This document shows, piece by piece, positions 45,306 through 54,750 of a stretch of DNA of 64,000 nt. Position 1 is the stretch's first letter; every line of letters begins with the position of its first letter. Source of the stretch: Paenarthrobacter sp. GOM3 (lineage in GTDB: Bacteria; Actinomycetota; Actinomycetes; Actinomycetales; Micrococcaceae); NCBI RefSeq assembly GCF_018215265.2, contig NZ_CP136562.1:1054001-1118000 (forward strand). Reading direction: 5' to 3'. The notes under the pieces are model-generated. The model saw only the letters and a list, made by a program, of their open reading frames with translations. It was not told where the DNA came from and did no database searches. Position numbers and translations under genes: made by a program.

Positions 45306-46976
45306 TTAGGCGGGCACCTTCACTGTGAAGGTGGTGCCACGGCCAGGTTCGCTTTCCAGGGTGATGGTGCCTCCGTGCGCTTCAACAATCGCCTTGCTGA
45401 TGGGCAGTCCCAGACCCACTCCGGGGATGGCGCTGTTGCGGACGCCGCCGGCGCGGAAGAACTTGTTGAAGGCCTCCGCCTGCTCTTCTTCGTTCATGCC
45501 CATGCCGGTGTCCGTGACACGGCAGAAGACGAAGTCCTGATCCTCCCAGGCGGCTACCTCGACGTCCCCGCCGTCGGGTGAGTATTTGATGGCGTTGGAC
45601 ACCAGGTTATCCAGCACCTGAGAGATGCGCGATGAGTCCACGTGCGCTTCCAAGGCGTCGGGCAAGTCCATGGATAGCCTGATTCCGGCCTTCGCTGCGC
45701 GAGGTTCTGCCGAGGAAACACTGCCCCGCACCAGTTCCGCGACGTCCACGGCGTGGGGTTGGATGGCGATTTGGCCCGAGCGGACAGCCAGGAGATCCGA
45801 GACGAGGGTAAGCAGCCGTTCGGCGTTGCGCCGGACGATATCAAGCTGCCTGTGGGACCGCGCATCCAAAGCATCAGGGTCGTCCAGGATCAGTTCCACG
45901 TAGCCCAGGATGGACGTCAGCGGGGTACGGAACTCGTGGGAAACGTTGGCCACAAAGTCGTCCTTGGCAGCCAACGCGTTCACCAACTCCGTGACATCGC
46001 TGAACACCACCACTGAGCCGGCAAACTTCCCGGCGTCATCCACCATGGGGCGTGCACTGGCGGTGAAGGCGCGCTGGTCCTTGCCGTCGCCCAGCCACAC
46101 CAGTTGGTCGGTGAACCGTTCGCCCAGCACAGCACGGCGCACTGGGCGGCGGTCGGCCGGCATGGGGGTTGTCCGGTCGGTGTCGAAGACGAGCAGTTGG
46201 GATTCATTGGGGTCATCGTTGCCGGGCGGAGTGGCCAGGGCGTGGGTCTGCCGCTGACGCCGGTTCATGAGGATGTCATGGCCGTCCCCGTCCACCGCCA
46301 CCACACCCAACGGCAACGCCTCCATGACCGTGTTCAGGAGCCGTTCCTGCTTGGTGCTGACATCCAGGGCTTCCTTGAGTGCCTCGTCCTTCTGTTCCAT
46401 GGCGCGCTGTTGCCGGACCATGCTCAAGGTCAGGACGCTGACCGACACGCCGATGCCAAGAATGAGTATGGGGAACAGGAGCGGCTTGGTCAGTGCTTGC
46501 TCTGAGAGGTCACCCCGGACGAACAACGGGAACCACACAATGGCCAGGGGGCCAATGAAGGACAGGACTATGGCCAGCTTCGGATACAGGCCCGAGGCGC
46601 ACAACCAAATGACGGGCAGTACCACCAGGACGCTGAGGCCAGTGAGCGCTTCCTGCCCACCTTCCCGGCCGAACGCGATCGACACCATATCCAGGATGGG
46701 GATGACCAGGAAGCTGGCAAAGGGAAGCCGGTGCCACGGCACGATGATGCACAACGCCAACAAAAAAGCCTGGCTGAGCAGGAAGACCAGGAACAACGGA
46801 TTTCCGAGGGTGGCCGGAAAAAACAGCCACACCAAAACAGCCGACAAGCAGACACATACCGATAACGGCAATTGGCTGAGGACTACCCGCATCCGCAGGG
46901 TATGTTCATGGAAGGAGCGCTGAAAGATCAACAATTTCTTCTTTTCGCCAAAATCCCAAAAAGAAGGGCCGGTCAT
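45306..46976 (-). CDS. Membrane sensor histidine kinase with PAS domain
   Basis: The 556-residue kinase has seven or so hydrophobic helices (about 33-190), a short coiled coil and a PAS-like domain (about 210-320). HisKA follows with the phospho-acceptor His in VSHEFRTPLTSILGY (near 348). HATPase_c has the N-box NLVSNAIKYSP (near 460) and the G-boxes DTGMGM and GVGLGLPISK. It is divergent from its response-regulator gene across 99 bp, so the pair is a two-component system. The input is unknown; no extracellular sensor domain is visible. Confidence 0.92.
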   Translation of the reverse strand: MTGPSFWDFGEKKKLLIFQRSFHEHTLRMRVVLSQLPLSVCVCLSAVLVWLFFPATLGNPLFLVFLLSQAFLLALCIIVPWHRLPFASFLVIPILDMVSIAFGREGGQEALTGLSVLVVLPVIWLCASGLYPKLAIVLSFIGPLAIVWFPLFVRGDLSEQALTKPLLFPILILGIGVSVSVLTLSMVRQQRAMEQKDEALKEALDVSTKQERLLNTVMEALPLGVVAVDGDGHDILMNRRQRQTHALATPPGNDDPNESQLLVFDTDRTTPMPADRRPVRRAVLGERFTDQLVWLGDGKDQRAFTASARPMVDDAGKFAGSVVVFSDVTELVNALAAKDDFVANVSHEFRTPLTSILGYVELILDDPDALDARSHRQLDIVRRNAERLLTLVSDLLAVRSGQIAIQPHAVDVAELVRGSVSSAEPRAAKAGIRLSMDLPDALEAHVDSSRISQVLDNLVSNAIKYSPDGGDVEVAAWEDQDFVFCRVTDTGMGMNEEEQAEAFNKFFRAGGVRNSAIPGVGLGLPISKAIVEAHGGTITLESEPGRGTTFTVKVPA

Positions 46977-47075
46977 GGCACATCCACCACGGATGCAGAA
47001 GAAAGTTGGTTCATGAGATCAGCCTAACCATAACGGATATACTTCTGAGGTTATCGAAGGGGCTGAGGGGCAGCG

Positions 47076-47819
47076 ATGAGTGAAGTACGTGTGGGGTTGG
47101 TCATTGAAGATGACCAGGATATTCGCGAATTGGTACGTGTGGTTCTATCCCAGGCGGGATTTGACGTCCACACTGCCTCCACGGGATCTGCCGGCGTCAT
47201 GTCGGCCCGAGAGCTGAATCCGGACGTCATCACTTTGGACCTCGGCCTTCCCGACATTGACGGTTTCGAGGTAGCGCGCCAAATCCGCAAGTCCTCGGAC
47301 GCCTACATCATCATGCTCACCGCACGCGCTGAAGAACTCGATACCCTCATGGGCCTCGAAGCCGGCGGCGATGACTACCTCACCAAGCCCTTCCGTCCCC
47401 GCGAGCTGCGCGCCCGCGTGGAGGCCATGATGCGAAGGCCCCGCGCGTCGTCGGACACACGGAGTGTCCCGGACGAAGTCGATCCCGAGATGGCCCACAA
47501 CGGACTGTCCGTTTCCGCGGGCTCCCGCACAGCAGTGCTGAACGGCACAGAGCTGAAACTGACCCGCACCGAGTTCGACCTTTTGCTCGCCCTGCTGGAG
47601 ACCGGACGTATTGTGCGGACCAAGGCCGATCTGGCCCGCCGCCTCCGGAACGAACCATACGACGTCGGAAGTTACGTCAGCGACGCCGACGAACGCGCCG
47701 TCGAGGTGCATATGGGGAACCTGCGCAAAAAGCTTGGCGACAGCATCCAGGCCCCGCGTTGGCTGGAGACCGTCCGCGGCGTGGGGTACCGGCTCGCGCC
47801 GTCAACGCAAAACAACTAA
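47076..47819 (+). CDS. OmpR/PhoB-type response regulator
   Basis: This is a 247-residue transcription factor. Receiver domain 1-120 has the acidic pocket E11/D12/D13, phospho-acceptor D55 (ITLDLGLPD) and K104 (YLTKPF). A linker leads to a winged-helix Trans_reg_C domain (about 150-245) with AVEVHMGNLRKKLGD and VRGVGYRL. The start ATG has a GAGGGG site. It is divergent from the histidine kinase and only 9 bp from the convergent Hpt-like gene, so three signalling genes are clustered. Confidence 0.92.
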   Translation: MSEVRVGLVIEDDQDIRELVRVVLSQAGFDVHTASTGSAGVMSARELNPDVITLDLGLPDIDGFEVARQIRKSSDAYIIMLTARAEELDTLMGLEAGGDDYLTKPFRPRELRARVEAMMRRPRASSDTRSVPDEVDPEMAHNGLSVSAGSRTAVLNGTELKLTRTEFDLLLALLETGRIVRTKADLARRLRNEPYDVGSYVSDADERAVEVHMGNLRKKLGDSIQAPRWLETVRGVGYRLAPSTQNN

Positions 47820-47828
47820 CGCGCCGCA

Positions 47829-48209
47829 TTAGAGAACAGGTGACTCCAGCTCGGCGATAGTGCCGGCGACGTACTGCTCGATTTGGGTCACCAGGGGCCG
47901 CAGCTCATCCAAGTGGTTTTCGTTGGGCACGAGCCGGATGCCAATTTCCAGTTCCCTGGCCAGGCGGTCCATGCAGATTGCACCCACCATGTGGCTGGAT
48001 GTCTTCAGGCTCAGCACAGCATCCATGGCGTCTTCCATGTCCGCGTTGTCCAACGCGCGATGAAGCCGCGAAACCCGCCACGGCAGCAGGGCTACGTAGT
48101 TCCTGACGAACGCACCGATGATGGCCTGGTCGCCGCCAAGCTCGGCCTGGAGTGCGATGAGGACCGTGCGATCCACCAGGACTTCGGTGCACTCGCCATA
48201 CTCAGACAC
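47829..48209 (-). CDS. Hpt-like protein lacking the phospho-acceptor histidine
   Basis: The 126-residue protein has the all-helical Hpt plan. GTG 48209 is chosen because GGGAGGGG lies just upstream; an earlier GTG at 48242 is in frame. Helix 3 aligns with the Hpt consensus AHTLKGSAxxLGA, but here it reads VLSLKTSSHMVGA. The phosphorylatable His is Leu66, the Lys (K69) is kept and Gly is Thr70. A histidine seven positions on (H73) is not at the usual site. It may act as a pseudo-Hpt that binds a receiver without relaying phosphate. It is convergent with the response regulator. Confidence 0.75.
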   Translation of the reverse strand: MSEYGECTEVLVDRTVLIALQAELGGDQAIIGAFVRNYVALLPWRVSRLHRALDNADMEDAMDAVLSLKTSSHMVGAICMDRLARELEIGIRLVPNENHLDELRPLVTQIEQYVAGTIAELESPVL

Positions 48210-48413
48210 CAAACCCCTCCCGCCTCCAAACAATCGATTCACGATTCAACAGTAGGACCCGCCGAACTACCCAAGTGCCAGAAACCCAAAGCTTGATCCA
48301 ATCTTGAGCGGACTCAGAGGGAGTCTTGATCGCCGGGCCTGAAAGTGGGGAAGAGCAGGTTGGAGGTCACTGATCTGGGGATGTCAGTCTTGAACCAAGG
48401 AGCGGGAAACAGC

Positions 48414-48587
48414 ATGGACAGTGGGGCTCGCATATCACCGGCGCTCATGGTTTTGATCGTCTTTTGCATGACCATCCTCCTGGGCATCGGCGGCACGGCC
48501 GCTTTCGCCCTCTGGGAGCAGAGCTCACACAGTGCCGGTGTTGATCACGTTGTCGAGTCAGCCCCGACAACCACGTCCGCACCGTAG
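48414..48587 (+). CDS. Small single-pass membrane protein
   Basis: This is a 57-residue protein. ATG 48414 is preferred because AAGGAG lies 11 nt upstream, although the frame is open from 48345. A hydrophobic helix (about residues 9-32, LMVLIVFCMTILLGIGG) is flanked by polar ends, with a Ser/Thr/Pro tail. No family was recognised. Its 3' end overlaps the convergent vsr stop by 43 nt. Confidence 0.55.
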   Translation: MDSGARISPALMVLIVFCMTILLGIGGTAAFALWEQSSHSAGVDHVVESAPTTTSAP

Positions 48588-49024
48588 CCTCTGCCCGTAT
48601 CGAGGTAACCGGTCAGCCGTTCTTCGAGCATCGACCGGTTGCCCAGTTCGCACTCCCACACGGTCAGTACGTCCCAACCCGCAGCGTGCAACAGCTCCCG
48701 TTGCCTTGCGTCGCGCTCCCTGGTCCGGCAACGTTTGGCTTCCCAGAACTCCGCGTTTGCCGCGGGGGCGTGCAGGCCAACCTTGCAGTCGTGAAAATGC
48801 CAGAAGCAGCCGTTGACGAAAATCACTTTGCGCCTGCCCGCGAACACCAGGTCCGGACGGCCGGGCAGCTTGGTTGACCCGGCCTGTCCATGCAGCCGAT
48901 ACCTGTAGCCCTTGGCATGCAGCAGCCTGCGGACCAACAACTCGGGCTTGGTATCCTTCCCGCGGATTTTGGACATGTTGCGGCTGCGCTGCTCCTGCGT
49001 CAGACGGTCCCGGCTTTCGCCCAT
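48545..49024 (-). CDS. vsr: Very short patch repair endonuclease (Vsr)
   Basis: The 159-residue endonuclease nicks next to T:G mismatches formed by 5-methylcytosine deamination. Family motifs are all present: RSRNMSKIRGKDTKPELLVR, the catalytic Asp in LPGRPDLVF, FVNGCFWHFHDC (zinc/His cluster) and FWEAKRCRTRERD. Length is normal. Vsr is usually next to a cytosine methyltransferase, but none is in the window. The nearest DNA-modification-related genes are mcrBC 4 kb away. Confidence 0.93.
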   Translation of the reverse strand: MGESRDRLTQEQRSRNMSKIRGKDTKPELLVRRLLHAKGYRYRLHGQAGSTKLPGRPDLVFAGRRKVIFVNGCFWHFHDCKVGLHAPAANAEFWEAKRCRTRERDARQRELLHAAGWDVLTVWECELGNRSMLEERLTGYLDTGRGYGADVVVGADSTT

Positions 49025-49065
49025 GAATCCAGCCTACCCAGGGAGTTTTTGGACAGATACTGCCC

Positions 49066-49311
49066 TTACGAAGCGCTTTGAGGGGCAGTATCTGCACAAA
49101 AACCCGTGAGGCCGTGCCGCGAACACTCCGCGGTCCAGCCCGTCGGAGTGACCTGGACCTTCAACCGCCTGCGGCACTCCACGCAATAGCGGGGCGGCTC
49201 CATCGCCAACTGCTGACGGCAGCTGTGGTGAGGGTCCGACGTCGGACGCCCGCCTTGGGTAGCCGGCGCGCCCGCGACGCCGCCGCAATGGCCGCAATAG
49301 CCGGTTGTCAC
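49066..49311 (-). CDS. bsaP: Biotin synthase auxiliary protein BsaP-like
   Basis: This is an 81-residue, cysteine-rich protein (C6, C9, C31, C43, C46, C63, C72) with CGHC and CVEC pairs fit to bind a metal or iron-sulfur cluster. Its GTG start overlaps the bioB stop (GTGA), so translation is coupled. A small protein at this place, BsaP, is needed for biotin synthase activity in Corynebacterium glutamicum, and close relatives follow bioB in other actinobacteria. The name rests on size, cysteines and position, not on a search. Confidence 0.8.
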   Translation of the reverse strand: MTTGYCGHCGGVAGAPATQGGRPTSDPHHSCRQQLAMEPPRYCVECRRRLKVQVTPTGWTAECSRHGLTGFCADTAPQSAS

Positions 49312-50321
49312 AGGGACTTCTGGAATTCCTTGATGGGCATGTTCAGCTCCACCAGGAGGTTGAGGTCGGCATTGGCGGGCCGGCCGAGGGTTGTCAGGTA
49401 GTTGCCGACGATCACCGCGTTGATGCCCCCGAGCAGCCCATCGCGGGTGCCGAGGTCGCCGAGGGTCAGTTCCCGGCCGCCGGCGTACCGGAGGACGGTG
49501 CGGGGCATGGCGAGCCGGAACGCCGCGATGGCTCGGAGGGCATCCTTGCCGTCCATGATTCCCTGGTTTTCCAGGGGTGTTCCGGGGCGGGGGTTGAGGA
49601 AGTTCAGTGGGACTTCGTGCGGTTCCAGCGCGGCCAGTTGGGCGGCCAGTTCGGCGCGCTGAGCCACCGATTCGCCCATGCCGATCAGGGCGCCGCAGCA
49701 CAGTTCCATGCCGGCTGCCTTGACCATCGCGCAGGTTTCCAGCCGTTCCTCGTAGCTGTGGGTAGTGACCACCTCCGGAAAGAAACTGCGGGCCGTTTCG
49801 AGGTTGTGGTTGTAGCGGTGCACGCCCCACTCCGCCAACTGGTCCACTTGGCGCTGTGTGAGCATGCCCAGGGAACAGGCGATGTTGATGTCCACTTCTT
49901 CGTTGATGCGGTCGATCGCGAACTTGATCTGGTTCATGAGCTTGATGTCCGGGCCGCGGACTGCTGCGACGATGCAGAACTCAGTGGCCCCGGTGGCGGC
50001 GGTTTCCTTGGCTGCTTTGACGAGCTCGGGGATGTCCAGCCACACGCCACGGACAGGGGAGTCGAACAGGCCGGACTGGCTGCAGAAGTGGCAGTCCTCG
50101 GGACAACCGCCTGTCTTGATGGAGATGATGCCTTCCACCTCCACGTCCTCCCCACAATGCTTGAGCCGCACTTCGTGGGCCAGTTGCAGGGCTGCCGGGA
50201 CGGCGTCGTCGGGGAGTTCCAGGATCTCGATGAGCTGCGCCTCGTCCAGGCCCTCACCGCGCCCCAGGACCTGTTCGCGGGCGGTGTCCAGGATGGTGTA
50301 GCTGATGGCTTCTGGGGTCAT
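49308..50321 (-). CDS. bioB: Biotin synthase
   Basis: This radical-SAM enzyme inserts sulfur into dethiobiotin, the last step of biotin synthesis. The 337 residues begin at ATG 50321, where the family N-terminus aligns; the frame extends upstream without homology. The cluster motif is C73-x3-C77-x2-C80 ([11 protein letters not shown]). Other family features include [24 protein letters not shown] and PRPGTPLE. No bioA or bioD gene lies beside it, only the BsaP-like partner. Confidence 0.96.
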   Translation of the reverse strand: MTPEAISYTILDTAREQVLGRGEGLDEAQLIEILELPDDAVPAALQLAHEVRLKHCGEDVEVEGIISIKTGGCPEDCHFCSQSGLFDSPVRGVWLDIPELVKAAKETAATGATEFCIVAAVRGPDIKLMNQIKFAIDRINEEVDINIACSLGMLTQRQVDQLAEWGVHRYNHNLETARSFFPEVVTTHSYEERLETCAMVKAAGMELCCGALIGMGESVAQRAELAAQLAALEPHEVPLNFLNPRPGTPLENQGIMDGKDALRAIAAFRLAMPRTVLRYAGGRELTLGDLGTRDGLLGGINAVIVGNYLTTLGRPANADLNLLVELNMPIKEFQKSL

Positions 50322-50514
50322 GCCTTGACGGTATCCGTGCTGGTCACAGCCGATTTTGTGGGTTGCGCACAAAGCGTGGCCGCGGATTTTGGTGGGGGCG
50401 CGCGTGGCCGCTGATGCAGAAGTTACAGATGCGAAACATGCACGTGACGGAATTGACGCGCTGCATTACTAGCGTCGTGGGCGAGGCACCCTCCCCGGAC
50501 GAAAGCGACCACGC

Positions 50515-52242
50515 ATGAGTGACGACAAGACGAGTACCGCAATATTGGAGCCGACGACGGCGGCACGCACCGCCGTCGGAATCGGCACCGCCGGCACGCC
50601 GCAGCAAGGCAACGCCGACGCATTGAGTGCTGCGAAGGAGAGCCTGGAGGATTACACGCTCCGGTTCGCCCCGCGCTCCTACCGGAAGTGGAGCGCCGGC
50701 GTCGTAGCCACCAGTGCCTTGGGTGGCATCGCCTATCTGGCCGACTTCTCGATCGGGGCGAACATCGGCATCGCCTACGGAACGGTGAATGCGATCTTCG
50801 GCATCATCGTGGCGGCCGTGATCATCTTCGCCACGGGATTCCCACTGGCCTACTACGCCGCCCGGTACAACATCGACCTTGACCTCATTACCCGCGGCTC
50901 AGGATTCGGCTACTACGGCTCGGTGGTCACCAACATCATCTTTGCCACGTTTACTTTCATTTTCTTCGCACTGGAAGGCTCCATCATGGCCCAGGGCCTG
51001 CAGTTGGGCCTGGGCATCCCGCAGTGGATCGGCTACGCGGTGTCCACCATCATCATCATTCCGCTGGTGATCTACGGGATGAAGACGCTCGCCACGCTGC
51101 AGGTGTGGACCACGCCCTTGTGGCTGCTGCTCATGGTTGTTCCGGTGGGCTACCTGCTCCTGTCCCACCCGGAAAGCATCGATGCGTTTTTCGCCTTCAC
51201 CGGCGCTTCGGGCGAGGGCGGCCCCAACCTGGCCTCCGTGATGCTGGCTGCCGGTGTCTGCCTGTCCCTGATGGCGCAGATTGCCGAGCAGATCGACTAC
51301 CTCCGCTTCATGCCGCCCAAGACCGCGGAAAACAAGGGCGCCTGGTGGCGTGCCGTGATCCTGGCCGGACCGGGTTGGGTCATCTTCGGAGCCATCAAGC
51401 AGATCATTGGCCTGTTCATTGCCATCTACCTCATCGCCAAGCTCGACCCCGCAGCAGCAGTCCACGCAAACGAACCCGTCCACCAGTTCCTGGGCGTCTA
51501 CGAAGAGATGATGCCAGCCTGGTTGGCGATGACCTTGGCCGTAGTGCTCGTGGTGATTTCGCAGATCAAGATCAACGTCACCAACGCGTACTCCGGCTCG
51601 TTGGCCTGGACCAACTCCTTCACCCGCATCACCAAAACCTACCCGGGCCGCATGGTGTTCGTGGTGGTCAACCTGGTGATCGCGCTGATCCTCATGGAGT
51701 CCAACATGTTCGAGTTCCTGAACACCATCCTGGGCTTCTATGCCAACTGCGCCATGGCCTGGGTGGTCACTGTGGCCTCGGACATCGCCATCAATAAGTA
51801 CTTGCTGAAGATTTCACCCAAGGTTCCCGAGTTCCGCCGCGGGATGCTCTACGCGGTGAACCCGGTGGGCTTCGTGTCCATGCTGGTCTCCGCCGGAGTG
51901 TCGATCGCTGTGTTCTTCGGGGCGTTCGGCTCGGCAGTCCAGCCGTTCTCACCCATTTTCGCGGTGGGCTTGGCCTTGGTGTTGCCGCCGGTCCTGGCTC
52001 TCGCGACCAAGGGACGCTACTACCTCCGGCGCACCGATGACGGGATCGACCTGCCCATGTTCGACGCCGACGGTAACCCGAGCGACGCGAAGCTCCTTTG
52101 CCACGTCACCGGCCTCGAGTTCGAACGCCCGGACATGCTTCGCTCCGGTCAGGACGGGCCCGACGGCGAACCCCAGTACATTTCGTCCCTCGCCTTGTCC
52201 ACGGACAAGTCGGGCGAGTTGGTCCTCCCAGCCCAGAAATAG
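50515..52242 (+). CDS. NCS1 family permease (purine/cytosine/thiamine/allantoin)
   Basis: This is a 575-residue transporter with about 12 helices. YRKWSAGVVATSALGG precedes TM1, and GSGFGYYGSVVTNIIFATFTF lies in TM3, typical of the nucleobase-cation symporter-1 family. SQIKINVTNAYSGSLAWTNSFTRI is the conserved loop before TM9. The substrate is not decidable: cytosine, uracil, allantoin, hydantoin and thiamine carriers share these motifs. It is divergent from bioB but unlikely to be a biotin carrier. Confidence 0.9.
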   Translation: MSDDKTSTAILEPTTAARTAVGIGTAGTPQQGNADALSAAKESLEDYTLRFAPRSYRKWSAGVVATSALGGIAYLADFSIGANIGIAYGTVNAIFGIIVAAVIIFATGFPLAYYAARYNIDLDLITRGSGFGYYGSVVTNIIFATFTFIFFALEGSIMAQGLQLGLGIPQWIGYAVSTIIIIPLVIYGMKTLATLQVWTTPLWLLLMVVPVGYLLLSHPESIDAFFAFTGASGEGGPNLASVMLAAGVCLSLMAQIAEQIDYLRFMPPKTAENKGAWWRAVILAGPGWVIFGAIKQIIGLFIAIYLIAKLDPAAAVHANEPVHQFLGVYEEMMPAWLAMTLAVVLVVISQIKINVTNAYSGSLAWTNSFTRITKTYPGRMVFVVVNLVIALILMESNMFEFLNTILGFYANCAMAWVVTVASDIAINKYLLKISPKVPEFRRGMLYAVNPVGFVSMLVSAGVSIAVFFGAFGSAVQPFSPIFAVGLALVLPPVLALATKGRYYLRRTDDGIDLPMFDADGNPSDAKLLCHVTGLEFERPDMLRSGQDGPDGEPQYISSLALSTDKSGELVLPAQK

Positions 52243-52274
52243 GTGCCCTGGCCACCTGGCTGGAGTGACACGAA

Positions 52275-52305
52275 CGCCCCGGTTCCCTTGGAGGGAGCCG
52301 GGGCG
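52275..52305. terminator. Bidirectional terminator hairpin
   Basis: A 13-bp stem CGCCCCGGTTCCC with one G-U-type mismatch and 5-nt loop lies between the convergent NCS1 permease and CsbD genes. Confidence 0.75.
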
Positions 52306-52332
52306 TTGTGCTGTGTGGTTATTGCTTGCGGA

Positions 52333-52518
52333 TTACTTGTCGAAGACGTCCTTGGCGGCGTCCTTGACGTTCTCTCCGGCCTGCTTGGTCTTGGCGGCCG
52401 CTTGGTCAGCGGCTCCTTCTGCCTGCAGCTTCTCGTTATTGGTGGCGTCGCCCAAGGCTTCCTTTGCCTTGCCGGTGACTTCCTGTGCCTTGTTGCTGAT
52501 CTTGTCTCCGAGTCCCAT
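52333..52518 (-). CDS. CsbD family stress protein
   Basis: This is a 61-residue, highly charged protein. Start ATG 52518 has GGAGG a few bases upstream. The sequence MGLGDKISNKAQEVTGKAKEALGDATNN is the CsbD signature, and the rest is Ala/Lys/Glu helix. CsbD is a general-stress protein in Bacillus, with unknown molecular role. Confidence 0.9.
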   Translation of the reverse strand: MGLGDKISNKAQEVTGKAKEALGDATNNEKLQAEGAADQAAAKTKQAGENVKDAAKDVFDK

Positions 52519-52617
52519 GGGCCCTCCTTCGATGTAATCCAACTCTGACAATCGCTAGGCTATCTAGCGATTCTGGGTGTTTCCTGAAAGTCCTTGGTGT
52601 GCAGGATGACCGGCTGC

Positions 52618-53793
52618 CTACGGTTTGAGGACCACCTTGATGCAGCCGTCCTGCTTCTTCTGGAACTTCTCGTACAGGTCAGGTGCCTCATCCAAGGAAC
52701 CCGTATGGGTGACCAGGCGCATGACGCCCAGCGGATCGGCGTCGTCCTCTACCAGCGGGAGCAACTGGTCAGTCCAACTGCGTACGTTGCATTGGCCCAT
52801 CCGCAGCTGGATCTGCTTGTCGAACATGGTCATCAGCGGCATGGGGTCCGCCTGTCCGCCATACACACCGCTGAGCGAGATGGTCCCGCCGCGTCGGACG
52901 GTGTCGATGGCGGTGTGCAGCGCGGCAAGACGGTCGACGCTCATGGTTTCCATGGCGACCTGTGCCGGCTTGTCCGGGAGCAAGGACACGGCCTTGTGCA
53001 GGAAGGAGGCCACGGGTGAGCCATGGGCTTCCATTCCCACGGCGTCCACCACTGAGTCCGGGCCACGTCCCACAGTTTCTTCCCTGATCTGGCCGGCGAC
53101 GTCCGGGCTGTAGTCCATGGTTTCCACGCCGTGCTGTTCCGCCATGGCCCTGCGCTCAGGCACGGGGTCGACGCCGATCACCCTGAATCCCTTATGGACG
53201 CCGATCCTGGCAGCGAACTGGCCCACCGGCCCTAGTCCGAGCACCGCGAGTGTGCCGCCTTCGGGGACGTTCGCGTACTCCACTGCCTGCCAGGCGGTGG
53301 GAAGGATGTCCGAAAGGAAAAGGTAACGCTCGTCGGGGGCGTCAGATTCGATTTTGACCGGGCCGTAATCCGCGAATGGAACCCGCAAGTACTGGGCTTG
53401 TCCGCCGGGCACGGAGCCATAGAGCTCGGAGTATCCGAACAGGGCAGCTCCCGAGTTCTTGGCGGTGACCTGGGTGGTTTCACACTGTGACTGCAGGCCT
53501 TGATTGCACATGTAGCACCGCCCACAGGAAATGTTGAAGGGCACCACCACGCGGTCGCCCTTCTTCAGGCGATGGACTTCCGAGCCGACTTCTTCCACGA
53601 TTCCCATGGGTTCGTGGCCTATGACATCGCCCTTATGCATGTATGGGCCAAGGACCTCGTACAGGTGTAAATCCGAACCGCAGATGGCCGAGGACGTGAT
53701 TCGGACAATCACATCCGTGGGTTCTTGAATGGTTGGATCCGGGACGTCGATGACGCTCACAGAGCGCCGGCCTTGCCATGTCACTGCTTTCAC
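52618..53793 (-). CDS. Zinc-dependent alcohol dehydrogenase
   Basis: This is a 391-residue medium-chain dehydrogenase from GTG 53793 (GGGAG 9 nt upstream). Catalytic zinc ligands are C38 (CGSD) and H60/E61 (GHEPMG). The structural zinc cysteines are C90, C93, C96 and C104. The NAD(P) motif is GLGPVG near 200. The long insert and the NISCGRCYMC pattern resemble formaldehyde-dehydrogenase-like members that act without glutathione. Many are redox-stress enzymes; the true substrate is unknown. Monocistronic. Confidence 0.9.
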   Translation of the reverse strand: MKAVTWQGRRSVSVIDVPDPTIQEPTDVIVRITSSAICGSDLHLYEVLGPYMHKGDVIGHEPMGIVEEVGSEVHRLKKGDRVVVPFNISCGRCYMCNQGLQSQCETTQVTAKNSGAALFGYSELYGSVPGGQAQYLRVPFADYGPVKIESDAPDERYLFLSDILPTAWQAVEYANVPEGGTLAVLGLGPVGQFAARIGVHKGFRVIGVDPVPERRAMAEQHGVETMDYSPDVAGQIREETVGRGPDSVVDAVGMEAHGSPVASFLHKAVSLLPDKPAQVAMETMSVDRLAALHTAIDTVRRGGTISLSGVYGGQADPMPLMTMFDKQIQLRMGQCNVRSWTDQLLPLVEDDADPLGVMRLVTHTGSLDEAPDLYEKFQKKQDGCIKVVLKP

Positions 53794-53925
53794 AACTGGT
53801 TCTCCCTGCTGTTCGGCTGGAGCTGTCCCACGCTGCAGGAGACCTTCCCAGCGAAGCAGAGTTGATACCTCGGCACAAGGCCGCCTGACCTCGACAGTGT
53901 CAGGGCCCGGGCCTACATTGTGGAT

Positions 53926-54129
53926 ATGAGCGATGAAGCCAACGAAACTCAGCCAGCGCCTTCCGACGCCGGGCAACGTGCGGTTCCTCCCGCCGTCGAG
54001 CATGGTGAAAAGGGGCCCGGAACCGGCGACTTCACCACGGAGGTGGACCCCACCTTCATCCCCGATGAAAGCGGCGAGACGCCCGAGGAGAAACGTGCGA
54101 GGGAGCATCCGGAAGCAACGGGCAGCTAA
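53926..54129 (+). CDS. Small acidic disordered protein
   Basis: The 67-residue protein, rich in Glu, Pro, Gly and Thr, has no hydrophobic segment. ATG 53926 is used; GTG 53920 is also in frame. It is divergent from the alcohol dehydrogenase. No family was recognised. A weak ribosome site lowers confidence. Confidence 0.5.
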   Translation: MSDEANETQPAPSDAGQRAVPPAVEHGEKGPGTGDFTTEVDPTFIPDESGETPEEKRAREHPEATGS

Positions 54130-54202
54130 AACTAGTAAGTACACTGATCATTAGTTACGATATTGCCAGGGAGAGTTATCGGACAGAGTTGACCGAGGAG
54201 AG

Positions 54203-54640
54203 ATGAGATTGTCGACGATGAAGAATCCGCTGGTTCCCGGATCAACGCCGCGTCCCCAAGCGCAAGCGCTCCGATGCCTCCAATGCCAGTCAACCGACCA
54301 CCTGGATCTGGAAACGATCGAGTCCATCGCGCCCCATTCCGGTGAGCTGCTGGTCGCCGTGTCCTACACCTGCCTGGCCTGCGAATCCTCCTATGCGCAC
54401 ACCGCAGCGTTCCATGAAGTCGCTGCCGTGCTGAACCGCAACGGAACCGTCTCTGGACTGCTGCAATTTGGTGGACAGTACTTCCACTGCGGCGAACCCA
54501 TGCAGTTCTCCACGACGTCGGCCCGCAGCGTGTATGCACCCCTTTCCACCGAAGACACAGACGACGGCCTCATGGACGTTTACCTGAAAACCCGCGTGCT
54601 CCAATGCAGCTGTGGTTTCAGGATGGAACTCCCGGCCTAG
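54203..54640 (+). CDS. Zinc-ribbon-like hypothetical protein
   Basis: The 145-residue protein has an excellent GAGGAGAG site before ATG 54203. Cysteines come in pairs (C25/C28, C57/C60) with C96 and C134/C136, arranged like two zinc-binding knuckles (CLQC, CLAC, CSC). No catalytic motif or membrane segment was seen. It is likely a soluble metal-binding protein of unknown role. Confidence 0.7.
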   Translation: MRLSTMKNPLVPGSTPRPQAQALRCLQCQSTDHLDLETIESIAPHSGELLVAVSYTCLACESSYAHTAAFHEVAAVLNRNGTVSGLLQFGGQYFHCGEPMQFSTTSARSVYAPLSTEDTDDGLMDVYLKTRVLQCSCGFRMELPA

Positions 54641-54750
54641 GCCATGTACATCGTTTGGAAGTACCCCGCCCGGGGTACGTCTTCGGTAGTAAGTACAGCG
54701 TGGGCAACGGGCGGCGCCCCCAAAAGCCGCACACCAGGGAGGTAATCCAC

